A DNA stretch of 64,000 nt, from positions 1 through 64,000 of the forward strand of contig CAVPXC010000016.1 of the NCBI GenBank assembly GCA_963709505.1. Direction: 5' to 3'. How positions within the stretch are numbered: position 1 is the stretch's first letter; every line of letters begins with the position of its first letter. A model generated the notes under the pieces. It did not search any database, was not told the origin of the DNA, and worked only from the letters and a program-made list of their open reading frames with translations. A program made the position numbers and the translations under genes. The stretch is from CAVPXC01 sp963709505 (GTDB lineage Bacteria; Chloroflexota; Anaerolineae; JAAEKA01). Below are positions 8,791 through 17,646 of this stretch, piece after piece.

Positions 8791-9240
8791 CTACTGAACC
8801 GCAGACGTCTTTGTAAACAGTCGCCTCGTGGCAATGAGCGGCACATATACCAGGATCGCAATCGTGACGTTGAGCGCCACGTTAACATACACACCGAAGT
8901 AGGCCGAAATGGCCGTATCGGGGATGAACCAAAGCGTGATGCCGGTAAAGATGCAGGTCCACGCCCAGCGCTCGCGGCGCCTGAACGGATAGCGCGCGAC
9001 ATAGATAAAGAAAACGCCCCACCCGGCGACCGTCATGCCGAGCACGCCATAGATGAACCGCTGAAAAGGCACGACGCTCTCAGGCGCCACGGGACTGGAC
9101 CAAAAGACCGTGTTGACCTGATTGTTGAATACGACGTCGAACAGCCGCGTCTGATTGGCAAAGGCGAGCAGGATCCCAAACACGACCAGAATCCAGCCCA
9201 CTGCGACCATCCAGGTGTCCCAAAGACGATTTGATGTCAT
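8791..9240 (-). CDS. Four-helix integral membrane protein
   Basis: 149 residues with four hydrophobic segments (about 8-27, 65-86, 95-115 and 120-140) and a basic loop RYPFRRRERW. Third gene of a TetR-DUF4345-membrane protein transcript; it starts 13 bases after the DUF4345 gene. No named family was recognised with certainty. The context suggests it is controlled by the TetR protein at 9631-10305. Confidence 0.7.
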   Translation of the reverse strand: MTSNRLWDTWMVAVGWILVVFGILLAFANQTRLFDVVFNNQVNTVFWSSPVAPESVVPFQRFIYGVLGMTVAGWGVFFIYVARYPFRRRERWAWTCIFTGITLWFIPDTAISAYFGVYVNVALNVTIAILVYVPLIATRRLFTKTSAVQ

Positions 9241-9253
9241 CTCTCACGCTCCT

Positions 9254-9634
9254 CTAGGTGGTGCGCCGCAAGGCCAACGCTATCAATCCGATAAAGAGCA
9301 ACTCGGCGGCAAGCAGGACGAACATAAAGGTATTCGGCGAGCCGTCGACGATCATGCCAACCAGTCGTCCCAATGCAATACCCAACAATACCAGCAGGGA
9401 CGAAACCAGGCCGATCCGCAGCGTACCCGGTCGGCGAGCGCAATAGCCCCAAAAGAGGCCAATGCCCAATGCCATGCCGCCGTACGTGGCTCGCAGGTCG
9501 ATCAAGGCGCTGGTCGTACCCGGTGTTGCGCCGGTGATCACCTGAGACAGCAGGGCCGGGGCGATGATGAACCCAACGCCGAACACGACAAAGAGCGCGG
9601 CGTTAATCCACAGGAGAACCACAGGAAACCTCAT
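9254..9634 (-). CDS. DUF4345-like membrane protein
   Basis: 126 residues, four membrane helices, with the conserved DLRATYGGMALGIGLFWG segment typical of DUF4345. Its ATG overlaps the stop of the TetR gene by four bases (ATGA), so translation is coupled. Function unknown. Confidence 0.75.
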   Translation of the reverse strand: MRFPVVLLWINAALFVVFGVGFIIAPALLSQVITGATPGTTSALIDLRATYGGMALGIGLFWGYCARRPGTLRIGLVSSLLVLLGIALGRLVGMIVDGSPNTFMFVLLAAELLFIGLIALALRRTT

Positions 9635-10305
9635 CGTTCTGATCCTTTCAGCCCATCAAGAATAACCAGCGTCAGCTGGCGAAGCTCGCGATCGAAATCT
9701 ATATCGAAAGCCCGCATTTCCTCCAGGGTCATGAGCTGCCTGACCACCGGCGCGGCGTCGGCCAGGTGGCGCAGGCCGATCACGAGGGCCTCCAGCTGCA
9801 TCAACAGATGGGCGCCTTCGCCCGGCTGCAGGAAGCCGAGGGCGCGCTCCAGCAGCGCGCCGGTGCGCGCCAGCCTGATCAGCAGCAGGTGTTTGAACTG
9901 GTGCAACGCATCGTAGTTGGCGTTTTGCTCCAGCACGGTCGACAGAATCGCCAGCAACCGCGTGAAGTAAACACGCTCCTGCAGCGAGCTGGCGATGATT
10001 TCGACAACATCTTCTGTTGTCGCAGGAGCAGGAAGCTGCGCCAGACGATCGTCGACCGCGTCGAACCATTCCGTCATCTGCTGCCCGGTCACGGCCAGGA
10101 AGATCTCCTCTTTGGTGCGGAAGTACAGGAAGACCGTCCCCTTGGCCAGCCCGGTTTCACGTGCGATGGCGGCGACGGTCAGCTCGCCGTAGGGTGTGGT
10201 GTGAAAAGCGTGCCAGGCGGCATCCAGAATCGCCTGGCGGCGTTCCAGTTTCTGCCCGGCCTGCCGGGCGCGTTTGCGCGGTTGAGATAACTGACTGGTG
10301 GTCAT
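9631..10305 (-). CDS. TetR/AcrR family regulator
   Basis: 224 residues. A basic N-terminal arm (QPRKRARQAGQKLERRQAI) is followed by a helix-turn-helix around 43-65 (ELTVAAIARETGLAKGTVFL with YFRTKEEIF). The C-terminal ligand domain is helical. It is first in an operon with two membrane proteins, the second overlapping it by ATGA. The perfect TGACC/GGTCA palindrome 18 bases upstream is the likely operator. Confidence 0.85.
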   Translation of the reverse strand: MTTSQLSQPRKRARQAGQKLERRQAILDAAWHAFHTTPYGELTVAAIARETGLAKGTVFLYFRTKEEIFLAVTGQQMTEWFDAVDDRLAQLPAPATTEDVVEIIASSLQERVYFTRLLAILSTVLEQNANYDALHQFKHLLLIRLARTGALLERALGFLQPGEGAHLLMQLEALVIGLRHLADAAPVVRQLMTLEEMRAFDIDFDRELRQLTLVILDGLKGSER

Positions 10306-10322
10306 ATAAATCGGATTATAAA

Positions 10323-10335
10323 TGACCGCGGGTCA
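10323..10335 (-). promoter_or_regulatory. Putative TetR operator
   Basis: TGACCGCGGGTCA: five-base arms TGACC/GGTCA around GCG, inside an otherwise AT-rich leader (ATAAATCGGATTATAAA) just ahead of the TetR gene at 10305. The position over the promoter fits autorepression. Confidence 0.5.
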
Positions 10336-10368
10336 GTTCTTAAGTAAGCCTGCCCCCATTTGTTGGAA

Positions 10369-10443
10369 AACCTGTCCAAGACCTCGGGCCGATCGCCGGA
10401 AAGCTGGCCGGCAATGCATTGTAGCGGCTATGATCTCTGGTAG
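10369..10443 (+). pseudogene. C-terminal fragment of a HigA antitoxin
   Basis: 25 codons ending in TAG read NLSKTSGRSPESWPAMHC followed by SGYDLW. This matches the end of the complete HigA gene 570 bases downstream (LSKTLGRSPESWLAMQSSYDLW). The first two thirds of the gene, with the helix-turn-helix, are missing. It shows that a second HigA copy stood here. Confidence 0.7.
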
Positions 10444-10478
10444 TTGACTTCAGCCGAATTCTGACAATAATTCAGCCT

Positions 10479-10739
10479 ATGCCACGCACCAAAAAGTTCG
10501 AGTTGGGCTTTGCGCTCGAAGTCATCACTCACAACGACAAAGCTGTAGCCGTGTTGCAGGCGCCAGCCGACGACCATGATCTGGAGGGCTTGCTGCTTGC
10601 CCGGGCGCCGCGCTTCCAAAGCCTGCTAGCACGCTCGCGGGAGAGCATCAAGCAGGGCAAAGGCCTGTCGCAAGAGGACTTCTGGAAAGCGGTCGCAGAA
10701 CGTACTCAAGACAGGAATGAAGTTGTCCAGGATGCATAG
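10479..10739 (+). CDS. Small hypothetical protein upstream of HigA
   Basis: 86 residues. The N-terminal half has a strand-like KFELGFALEVITHNDKAVAV; the C-terminal half is a helix rich in charged residues (SRESIKQGKGLSQEDFWKAV), as in antitoxins of the Phd/AbrB-linked kind. It sits 3 bases before the HigA gene and would be co-transcribed. It is not a HigB toxin, because the RelE-like core is missing. Its role is unknown. Confidence 0.6.
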   Translation: MPRTKKFELGFALEVITHNDKAVAVLQAPADDHDLEGLLLARAPRFQSLLARSRESIKQGKGLSQEDFWKAVAERTQDRNEVVQDA

Positions 10740-10742
10740 AAC

Positions 10743-11033
10743 ATGGTCGATCCACCCCATCCGGGAGAGTTTATTCGAGAAGTCTATTTCCATCCGTTAG
10801 AAGTCAGCTCGCGCATGGTTGCGGCCAAGCTGAAGGTGTCCCCATCCACATTGACGCGCTTGCTCAACGGACAGAGCAGCGTCACCCCGGAGACACTTGC
10901 GCCTGCGCGCAGTGCAGGTGTGGCCCTGCGCCTGTCCAAGACCTTGGGCCGGTCGCCGGAAAGCTGGCTGGCGATGCAAAGTAGTTACGACCTCTGGCAG
11001 ATCCGACGGCATTTCAACGTCGATCAGGTTTAG
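10743..11033 (+). CDS. higA: HigA family antitoxin (orphan)
   Basis: 96 residues with an XRE-type helix-turn-helix (SRMVAAKLKVSPSTLTRLLN) and the family end ALRLSKTLGRSPESWLAMQ. Compared with usual HigA proteins there is an extra APARSAGV insertion after VTPET, which disturbs the helix following the DNA-binding unit. No HigB toxin is encoded on either side. It is therefore an orphan antitoxin or the survivor of a toxin-antitoxin pair. Confidence 0.8.
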   Translation: MVDPPHPGEFIREVYFHPLEVSSRMVAAKLKVSPSTLTRLLNGQSSVTPETLAPARSAGVALRLSKTLGRSPESWLAMQSSYDLWQIRRHFNVDQV

Positions 11034-11074
11034 AAGCTTGAGTTTGCGACTTGACAGAGGTTGCGCGATATTCT

Positions 11075-11368
11075 ATGCGGAGTTATCTTGCGTTCATCCA
11101 CAAGGACCCGGACAGCGACTACACCGTGACTTTCCCCGATTTCCCCACGTGCATTATGGCCGGCAGCACGTTGGACGAAGCCAGGGATATGGCACGCGAG
11201 GCGCTGCCTTTCCACGTCGAGGGACTGCTGGCCGACGGGGAACAGCTTCCTGATCCCATGAACCTCGAACAAGCGCTAGATGTCGACCCAATGGGGCGTA
11301 ACGCAGTTGCATTTCTTGTCAACGTCCCCTTCGAGGATCCGATCGTCAGAGCCAACATCACGGTGTGA
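11075..11368 (+). CDS. HicB-like antitoxin domain protein (orphan)
   Basis: 97 residues. The start at 11075 is chosen because the HicB fold begins MRSYLAFIHKDPDSDYTVTF. It has the partial RNase-H-like fold of HicB (DFPTCIMAGSTLDEARDMA ... EALPFHVEGLLADGE) but no C-terminal DNA-binding tail. No HicA toxin gene adjoins it; the next gene, 4 bases on, is an RNA ligase. It could be an orphan antitoxin or a type II HicB-like protein with another role. Confidence 0.75.
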   Translation: MRSYLAFIHKDPDSDYTVTFPDFPTCIMAGSTLDEARDMAREALPFHVEGLLADGEQLPDPMNLEQALDVDPMGRNAVAFLVNVPFEDPIVRANITV

Positions 11369-11372
11369 AACA

Positions 11373-12350
11373 ATGCCAAATCTAGCCTACATTGGACAAG
11401 TGAACACGATCTATCCCATCCCCGAAGCCGATCGCATCGAAAGCCTTGAGGTCCTGTGTGGCAAAGGGGGACGTTGGCGGGGCACAGCGAAGAAAGCGGA
11501 GTTTGCGGTGGGTGACCTGTGCGAAGTCTACCTGCAAGACGCTTTGCTGCCACAAACCGAGCGCTTCGCGTTCCTCGAACCGCGCGGCTGGCGGGTGCGC
11601 ATGGTGCGTCTCAGGGGGGTGCCCAGCGAGTGCCTGATCATGCCACTCACTGAAGACACCCAGGGTCTTGAGCCTGGCACCGACATCACGGAGCGGGCCG
11701 GCGTCACCAAGTATGAAAAGCCGATGCCCGCCAACATCGGCGGCGACATTCGCGGCCGTTTTCCCTCGTTCATCCCGAAAACCGACGAACCCAATTTTCA
11801 GTCCGTACCTGAGATGGTCGCAGCATTGGTCGGCCAGCCGTTCTATGCCACGGTCAAGGCCGATGGCAGCAGCGGCACCGTCTACTGGGATGACGACGGC
11901 GTCGTTCGCGCTTGCTCGCGCAACTTCGAACTGAAGGACAGGCCCGATACGGCTGTGTGGCAGCTGGTGCGCAAGTACGATCTCGAGCACCATAGCCTGC
12001 CGTTGGCACTGCAATTCGAGCTGGTCGGCCCGGGGATCCAAAAAAACCGCTTGGGCTTGAAAGAGATGGACTTGCGGCTGTTCAGCGTCTGGCGCATTGA
12101 CCAACGGCGCTATCTCGATTTCGACGAGATGCTTGCCGTTGCGCAGAGCCTTGGCCTGCCGATGGTAGAACTCGTCGAGATCGGCGCTTCTTTCGACCTG
12201 CAAGACGACGAAGCGTTGCGCCACTACGCCGAGCGCACCTATGCCAACGGCGCCACCGCAGAAGGCGTTGTCATTCGCCCGATGAAGGAAACCCAGGTCA
12301 ATGGCGAGCGCCTTAGTTTCAAAGTAATCAACTTGCTGTATCGTGATTAA
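11373..12350 (+). CDS. RNA ligase, DraRnl/Rnl5-like
   Basis: 325 residues, close in length to the Deinococcus radiodurans ligase DraRnl (Rnl5 family). An N-terminal beta-rich OB-type module (1-120) precedes a nucleotidyltransferase domain. The AMP-accepting lysine is in KADG (Lys162); motif III lies near LALQFELVGP, motif IV is EGVVIR (297-302) and motif V is SFKVIN (315-320). Such enzymes seal nicks with a 3'-OH RNA end opposite a template strand, in RNA repair. The start at 11373 follows the HicB-like gene by 4 bases, so it is probably co-transcribed with the orphan antitoxins. Confidence 0.85.
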   Translation: MPNLAYIGQVNTIYPIPEADRIESLEVLCGKGGRWRGTAKKAEFAVGDLCEVYLQDALLPQTERFAFLEPRGWRVRMVRLRGVPSECLIMPLTEDTQGLEPGTDITERAGVTKYEKPMPANIGGDIRGRFPSFIPKTDEPNFQSVPEMVAALVGQPFYATVKADGSSGTVYWDDDGVVRACSRNFELKDRPDTAVWQLVRKYDLEHHSLPLALQFELVGPGIQKNRLGLKEMDLRLFSVWRIDQRRYLDFDEMLAVAQSLGLPMVELVEIGASFDLQDDEALRHYAERTYANGATAEGVVIRPMKETQVNGERLSFKVINLLYRD

Positions 12351-12424
12351 GCGATAGCTCAACGTTTAGGGTGGCTGCGCACAGATGGGGAACCAGCCCG
12401 GAGGGACCGCCCAAAGCGCTAAGA

Positions 12425-12477
12425 GGCCTTGGAGGTTGACCGGCGCAACGCACGCGCTCCGGCCAATCTCCAAGGCC
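12425..12477. terminator. Bidirectional terminator hairpin
   Basis: GGCCTTGGAGGTTGACCGG and its near-complement CCGGCCAATCTCCAAGGCC form a long stem between the convergent ligase and subtilase genes. There is no long T run on either side, so efficiency is uncertain. Confidence 0.55.
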
Positions 12478-12490
12478 AAGGCGCTATGCG

Positions 12491-15400
12491 CTACGAAGCG
12501 CGCACGCGCCGTACCATGACAGTCGCCGCAGCCAGCGCGATCAGGCCGGCGACTATCCACAGCGTCGCGCTGCTCCTGTCGCCCACGCTGGCGTCGATCC
12601 CACTCAGCGTGACGGCCGTGGGCGTCTGGAAGACGGCGCTCACCGGCCCATATTGCGCCGTGACGCCGGAGATATCCACCGTTTCGAGCCAGTAGTAGTA
12701 GGTCGCACCGGGAACCAGGTCGGCGCGGTCTTCCCACGTGTAGATGAAGCCGCCGGGGGAGCCCTGCGACTGCGACGGGATCAGCGTGCTGTTCAACTGG
12801 CGGTCCGGTCCGGTCGCGGAGGAGCCGCGATAGAGATTGAAGCCGCGGTTGCCTAACTCGCTGGCGGTCTCCCAGGTGACCAGGATGTGGTCGGGTAAGG
12901 CCTGAGCGTCGAAAGAAGCCAACGTGACGGCCAAGGGTGAGCCGGAAAACGCGGTGTGGTCGGAGAAGCTCGTCACTGGACTGGACAGCGTGTTAGTGTC
13001 TACGTTGGTCTGGTTCTTGGACGTCCAGTTCACGTCATCCCAGATCTTATGGAAAAGGGCCGCCTCGGTCTGCGTGGGAGTCCCGCCCAGCACGATATCG
13101 CCGTCCACGTAAGTAAAGGATGCGGTGCAGGTGAAGGTGTTGTCACTGCTGGTGGCGGTCCAGTAGCGCGTGATGTACGTTGGGTAGTTCGCCCCTGGCC
13201 AGTTCGGATGGCGCGCGTTCGTCACCCGCACGCAGACGGTACTGGCGGACAGATCAGACGTAAAGTCTAGCGTAGACGGCGAGTACTCCGTCGTGCCGTA
13301 AGCATCGCCGACCGGGAAGGCGAAGCTGCCGTTGCCGCCGTACGCCTTGCACAGGAAACCATCGCCTGCGGCCGCGCCGTCCACATCGGTGACGACCATA
13401 CTGGCCGTGGAACCGGGGTGCGTGATGCCGGCGGCCGTGCCCAAGGTCAGGTCGTATGCCGCGACCTTCAGCAAGCCGTCGGTGAGGGTGAGTTGGTTGT
13501 TGACCGTTGTATTCCGACCCAGGCTGACCCCGGCGCTGTCGGCGCTGGTGTTGTTGATGGTCAGATAGGCGAAGGTTGTGTCCACACTGCCGCCGATAGT
13601 CTGCGCCGCCGCGCCGTTGAAGGTGACCGTGCCGCCGTTATGGATGTAGCTGCCGTTGTTCGTCCAGTTGCCAGCGACATTCATATTTCCGGCCGGCCCG
13701 GTTACGCTGCTGGAGACCTCGAAGAAGATGTCGAAGAACGAGCTGATGGACGAGCCGCCGATGGCCTGAGCGCCGGAGCCGTTGAAGCGGACTGCGCCGT
13801 TGCCATGGTTGAACGTGCCGTTGTTGGTCCAGTTCCCACCGACATTCATGGTCAGGCCGTTGGCGTTCAACGTGCCGCCTGCGATGGTGACGTCGTTCTT
13901 CACGGTTAGGGGGTTGGCGACAAGCTGGGCCGTTGGCGAGTTGGTGGCATTCACAACCAGGTTGTAGATGGGCGCGGTGCTGTTGATGCGGATGGTCTGG
14001 CCCGTAGGCGTGGAAGCGTCGCCGATTTGCAGCATGCCGCCGGTGACCTCGTAGGTGGTGGAAAGGATGATGATGTCGGCGGTTGTGTTCGAAGATGCCC
14101 GTCTGATCGCGATGGTCCCGCCGTTTGTCGTGAAGGGAACGCCCGTATTCAGTTCGAACGGAGCTCTTGAGGTGCTCGTGCTGCCGACTGTGTTCACTGC
14201 GATCACACCGCCCGATTGGGTGAAGGTTCCGGTTGAGGTGCCGCTGTTTGGACTGAACCTTCCAGCGATGTTCAATGCCCCGCCTTCCATGATCAGGGTA
14301 CCGTTGTTTAGATAGGTTATGCCGTTTCCAGAGTTTGTACCGACGTTGACGGTCCCCGCCGATATCCTTAGTAAGCCAGCATTGAGCGTCCAGCTATAGT
14401 TCCCGGCGTTGATAGTGCCTCCATTGTTCCAGAAGCCCGCAGTACCGTCTAAGGAAGGCCCAGATGTAAACGGCGACAGTGTTGACGCGCTCGACAGTTT
14501 GAATGTCCCGGAAGTGATTACCAGCGGATTTGAGGCAGCATTCAGGGTGATTGGTGCTGTGGCCTCGAGAATCCTGTCTCTGGCGCCTTTGGAAACCTTG
14601 AGGATGTTGAAGCTCGTGGTTGCTGTGCCGCCGATCTCTTGATAGGAATTGGTTCCAGCGAAATCAACTGTTCCGATGCCCCGGTTGAAAGTCCCGTTGT
14701 TGATCCAGTCTCCCGCCACAGACAAGGTGTATGCGGTTGCGCCGCTCATCGTCAACGACGCGCCAGTTTCGATGGTGATCTTGTTGCAGGCCGCACCCGC
14801 TGCATTGATCTGCGGCTGGTTCGACGGCGCTGCGGGGATGATCACATCGCCGGCGCTGGTGGGCACGCTGTTGGAAGACCAATTGCCGGTGTTGAACCAA
14901 TCGGTCGATACGGCGCCCGTCCAGTTGATGCCGCCGCAACTGTAGTCTCCCGGCGCCTTGACGACGGCGCTTGTGCGTTGGCCTTCGTAGGACCCGGTCA
15001 CTGCACTCACCGCATAGTATTCGGTACCGATGGTGCTCTGACCGGTCAGGATCGCGCTGGCCTCGCTGAATGTGATGTTGGTCGTCACCTCCTCCATGTA
15101 CTGCGCTCCCAGGCGGTACACCTTGTAGGCCGTAGCGCCGGGAACCGGGCCCCACTTCAGGGTGACCACATCGCTGCAGACGCTGAAGATACGGAAATTC
15201 TCAGGCACGGCGCCGAGGTAGTTCACGTCGCTCTCCGACGTCAACCCGCCGCGCTGCACGCGGAACTTGATCGTGCGGATCCTGCTCACCACAGGTGCGG
15301 TCCATGCGTAGGTGCGCACGCTGGCGCTGATCCCGCTTGCGATGTTCACCCAACTGCCCCCGTCGAGCTGATAGGCCAGGGTGAAGGTCCCGTTGCCGCC

Positions 15401-17356
15401 GTAGCTGTCCCACTTGAGCTGATAGGCCGCGCCGGAGGCGAAGCGATGGTCCTTCAGCGGGAACATCATGGTTAGCTCGTCGCCCAGGAACTCATACGTG
15501 ACGTAATAGGTCTGCGGGCCGGAGGGCACGTTGGCGCCGCTCACCTCGAGGGTCCAGGTGCCTGAGGCCGGGTCGTCCACAGTGACCTGCTCGATGGTGT
15601 TGCGGTTGTCCACCTGCCGGGTGGCCGGGGTGTTGAGGTTGGCCGGATTCGCCGTGTGATCGAGCACCCAGAGATTGTAGGCGGTGGCCGAGGGGTCTTT
15701 GAGCACCAGGTTGAGGTTGTTGACGATAGCCGGGTTGGCGTTTACCGCCGCGGCCGCGTCCGGCCACACCACCATCACCCGTACCTGTTTGGTGTTGGCG
15801 GGCACTGTGATGGTGTGGGAGTTCATGCCGCCGTTGGAGACGGAGCCAGTCAAGAACCGCGCATTGTCGATGACAGTGTACGCCCGGCGCAGGTTCGGCC
15901 GGCCGTAGCCATGCTTGTGGTCCGGGCCGGCGTTGCCCAGGTCGTCGGCAGTGTTCATCATGATCGCCCGCAGCAGGCTGGACGGGGGCTCCGCACCGCC
16001 GTTCTTGGCCTTGTACACGTGCGCAAGAATCGCCAGCTCGCCGGTAACCTTCGGGGCGGCGTCCGACGTCCCCTCGATGCCCTCGATGACCACCTGCGGG
16101 ATAATGCGTCCGTCGTACATCGGGCCGCGGCTGGAGAATTCGGTGAGGACATCGGCCGGGGAGAGGGCGCCGACGGCGAACATGTTCTTGTTCTGCTTCA
16201 TCTGGCCGGTGATGTTGGCCCAGCACTGGGTGAGGTCCGCGGGGCAGCCGGCGAAGTTGTAGGGCGCATAGCCCTGCACATCGCCCGAGTTGCCGCTGGA
16301 ATAGATGACCAGGTGGTTGGGATAGGCGGCGATGCGCAGGTCATGGTCACGAGCTGTCTGGTCGTAGCCGCCGGAGATGGACACGCCATAGGAGTGGTTG
16401 GTGTAGCGCAGGCTGTGCGAGGTATACAGGGCGGCGTAGTCGGGATTGTCGATGCTCAGGAAGGTTGCTCCCCAGGCGTTGTTGCGGTCGGTCGGATCCA
16501 GGTTGCCTGCGCCGCCGGCATTCTGCATAACCCCGATCTTGTGAGAGGAGGGAGAGCCTGAAGTCATCTCAGTCAGCCGTCCCTTGACGTCGACCAGGTT
16601 GTCCACCGTGCCGCCTTCGCCGATGCCGACCACCACCCCCGCGCCATTGTAGTTTAGCCCGTTGTAGCCAGTGTTGAGGTAGTTGGACCGGCCGGTGGCG
16701 TTACGATGGTCGTAAGGTTCCAGCACCGGCTCTTCCGGCTCCGGCCCCAGAAATTGCAGGTAGGGCAGCGCAATGATCTCTTCCAGCCGGGCCGGATCGA
16801 TGGCGATGTCCAACTGGCGCGAGTAGTCGCGATGGGTCTCGATCACGACACCCTTGGATGCCAGGTCCGAGATTACCTTCTGTGCGTCAAGCGTCGCGTA
16901 GTAGCTCACCACGAGCCTGTCTGTGGACGCTCCCTCCGCGCGCAGATTGGCCAGTGACGGCTCCAATCTGAAAACATCGGCGACGTCGATGATCGTCAGC
17001 GCCTGGCCGGCCAACCGGTTGGGGTCAAAGCTCTGGTCGATGACCGCGAAATAGGTGTCCTCGGGGAGGTAGTCGACTAGATATAATCCCGCACGCTCCC
17101 ACCGCTGCTGTTCGAGGTTGGCAGGAATCTGAGCGAATTGGATCAGCTTGAAGTACTTGCCGTCGAAGATAGCTTCCGGAGATACCGTCACCTCGGCAGG
17201 CGTGACTTTTTGCGGAATGTAATCGCCGCCAACCAGCCCGATCGGCTTGACGCCGTCGTCCTGGGCAGACAAATGGCTCGTTGTCGCCAGGGCGATCAAA
17301 AAGACGAGACAACCCAGAACCACTGTCTTCAACAAACTCTTGAGGAATAATTTCAT
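12491..17356 (-). CDS. Giant secreted subtilase-like (S8) protein with adhesin-like repeats
   Basis: 1,621 residues. A signal peptide (1-31, ending SHLSA) and a propeptide-like region to about 210 precede a subtilase domain (about 235-500). His272 (SSHKIG), Asn356 (SSGNSG) and Ser431 (GTSDAAP) fit the subtilase pattern, but the catalytic Asp position appears to be Glu247 (GIGEGG). A pro-protein/Ig-like region and a fibronectin-like module around 710-800 follow. Next comes a long beta-helix stretch with repeated GNWTNNGTF-HGNGAVRFNG units and IGG turns. A C-terminal domain (ILVTWETASELGNRGFNLYR) precedes a membrane anchor and an Arg-rich tail (VMVRRVRAS). It is exported, probably surface-bound. 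RBS AAAGGAG. Confidence 0.8.
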   Translation of the reverse strand: MKLFLKSLLKTVVLGCLVFLIALATTSHLSAQDDGVKPIGLVGGDYIPQKVTPAEVTVSPEAIFDGKYFKLIQFAQIPANLEQQRWERAGLYLVDYLPEDTYFAVIDQSFDPNRLAGQALTIIDVADVFRLEPSLANLRAEGASTDRLVVSYYATLDAQKVISDLASKGVVIETHRDYSRQLDIAIDPARLEEIIALPYLQFLGPEPEEPVLEPYDHRNATGRSNYLNTGYNGLNYNGAGVVVGIGEGGTVDNLVDVKGRLTEMTSGSPSSHKIGVMQNAGGAGNLDPTDRNNAWGATFLSIDNPDYAALYTSHSLRYTNHSYGVSISGGYDQTARDHDLRIAAYPNHLVIYSSGNSGDVQGYAPYNFAGCPADLTQCWANITGQMKQNKNMFAVGALSPADVLTEFSSRGPMYDGRIIPQVVIEGIEGTSDAAPKVTGELAILAHVYKAKNGGAEPPSSLLRAIMMNTADDLGNAGPDHKHGYGRPNLRRAYTVIDNARFLTGSVSNGGMNSHTITVPANTKQVRVMVVWPDAAAAVNANPAIVNNLNLVLKDPSATAYNLWVLDHTANPANLNTPATRQVDNRNTIEQVTVDDPASGTWTLEVSGANVPSGPQTYYVTYEFLGDELTMMFPLKDHRFASGAAYQLKWDSYGGNGTFTLAYQLDGGSWVNIASGISASVRTYAWTAPVVSRIRTIKFRVQRGGLTSESDVNYLGAVPENFRIFSVCSDVVTLKWGPVPGATAYKVYRLGAQYMEEVTTNITFSEASAILTGQSTIGTEYYAVSAVTGSYEGQRTSAVVKAPGDYSCGGINWTGAVSTDWFNTGNWSSNSVPTSAGDVIIPAAPSNQPQINAAGAACNKITIETGASLTMSGATAYTLSVAGDWINNGTFNRGIGTVDFAGTNSYQEIGGTATTSFNILKVSKGARDRILEATAPITLNAASNPLVITSGTFKLSSASTLSPFTSGPSLDGTAGFWNNGGTINAGNYSWTLNAGLLRISAGTVNVGTNSGNGITYLNNGTLIMEGGALNIAGRFSPNSGTSTGTFTQSGGVIAVNTVGSTSTSRAPFELNTGVPFTTNGGTIAIRRASSNTTADIIILSTTYEVTGGMLQIGDASTPTGQTIRINSTAPIYNLVVNATNSPTAQLVANPLTVKNDVTIAGGTLNANGLTMNVGGNWTNNGTFNHGNGAVRFNGSGAQAIGGSSISSFFDIFFEVSSSVTGPAGNMNVAGNWTNNGSYIHNGGTVTFNGAAAQTIGGSVDTTFAYLTINNTSADSAGVSLGRNTTVNNQLTLTDGLLKVAAYDLTLGTAAGITHPGSTASMVVTDVDGAAAGDGFLCKAYGGNGSFAFPVGDAYGTTEYSPSTLDFTSDLSASTVCVRVTNARHPNWPGANYPTYITRYWTATSSDNTFTCTASFTYVDGDIVLGGTPTQTEAALFHKIWDDVNWTSKNQTNVDTNTLSSPVTSFSDHTAFSGSPLAVTLASFDAQALPDHILVTWETASELGNRGFNLYRGSSATGPDRQLNSTLIPSQSQGSPGGFIYTWEDRADLVPGATYYYWLETVDISGVTAQYGPVSAVFQTPTAVTLSGIDASVGDRSSATLWIVAGLIALAAATVMVRRVRAS

Positions 17357-17368
17357 TGGAGTGCTCCT

Positions 17369-17587
17369 TTACTGCCTTGAAAAAGCCTTGGGCAACTGCG
17401 GGCGTGATGCCTCTTCGCTGCCGCAGAATTGTGCCAGTAGAAATTCGACCAACGCCTCCACATCCACGAAAGGCCGTTGTTCGCCCGTGGCTACGTTCTG
17501 AATGGATGCCACCCAGGCGACACCCTGGTCGTTTTGGACCTGTTTGAGGCGCAGCAGGTATGAGGCGTAACCTTGGTTCGGAATCAT
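17369..17587 (-). CDS. Small conserved protein upstream of the subtilase
   Basis: 72 residues, RBS AGGAG. The sequence SYLLRLKQVQNDQGVAWVAS ... TGEQRPFVDVEALVEFLLAQF looks like a small domain seen beside Chloroflexota secreted proteins and large regulators. It ends 13 bases before the subtilase start, so both are one transcript. It is divergent from the cyclase/ATPase regulator at 17647. Function unknown. Confidence 0.65.
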   Translation of the reverse strand: MIPNQGYASYLLRLKQVQNDQGVAWVASIQNVATGEQRPFVDVEALVEFLLAQFCGSEEASRPQLPKAFSRQ

Positions 17588-17646
17588 GTCACGCTCCTTT
17601 CTGTGACTCTCAATTTACCAGATCGTTATCACCGACTTATCACCAA

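Noticed and set aside
14639..16561. Long + strand frames (278 and 301 codons)
   Set aside because: Antisense to the giant subtilase-like gene; no ribosome sites or domains.
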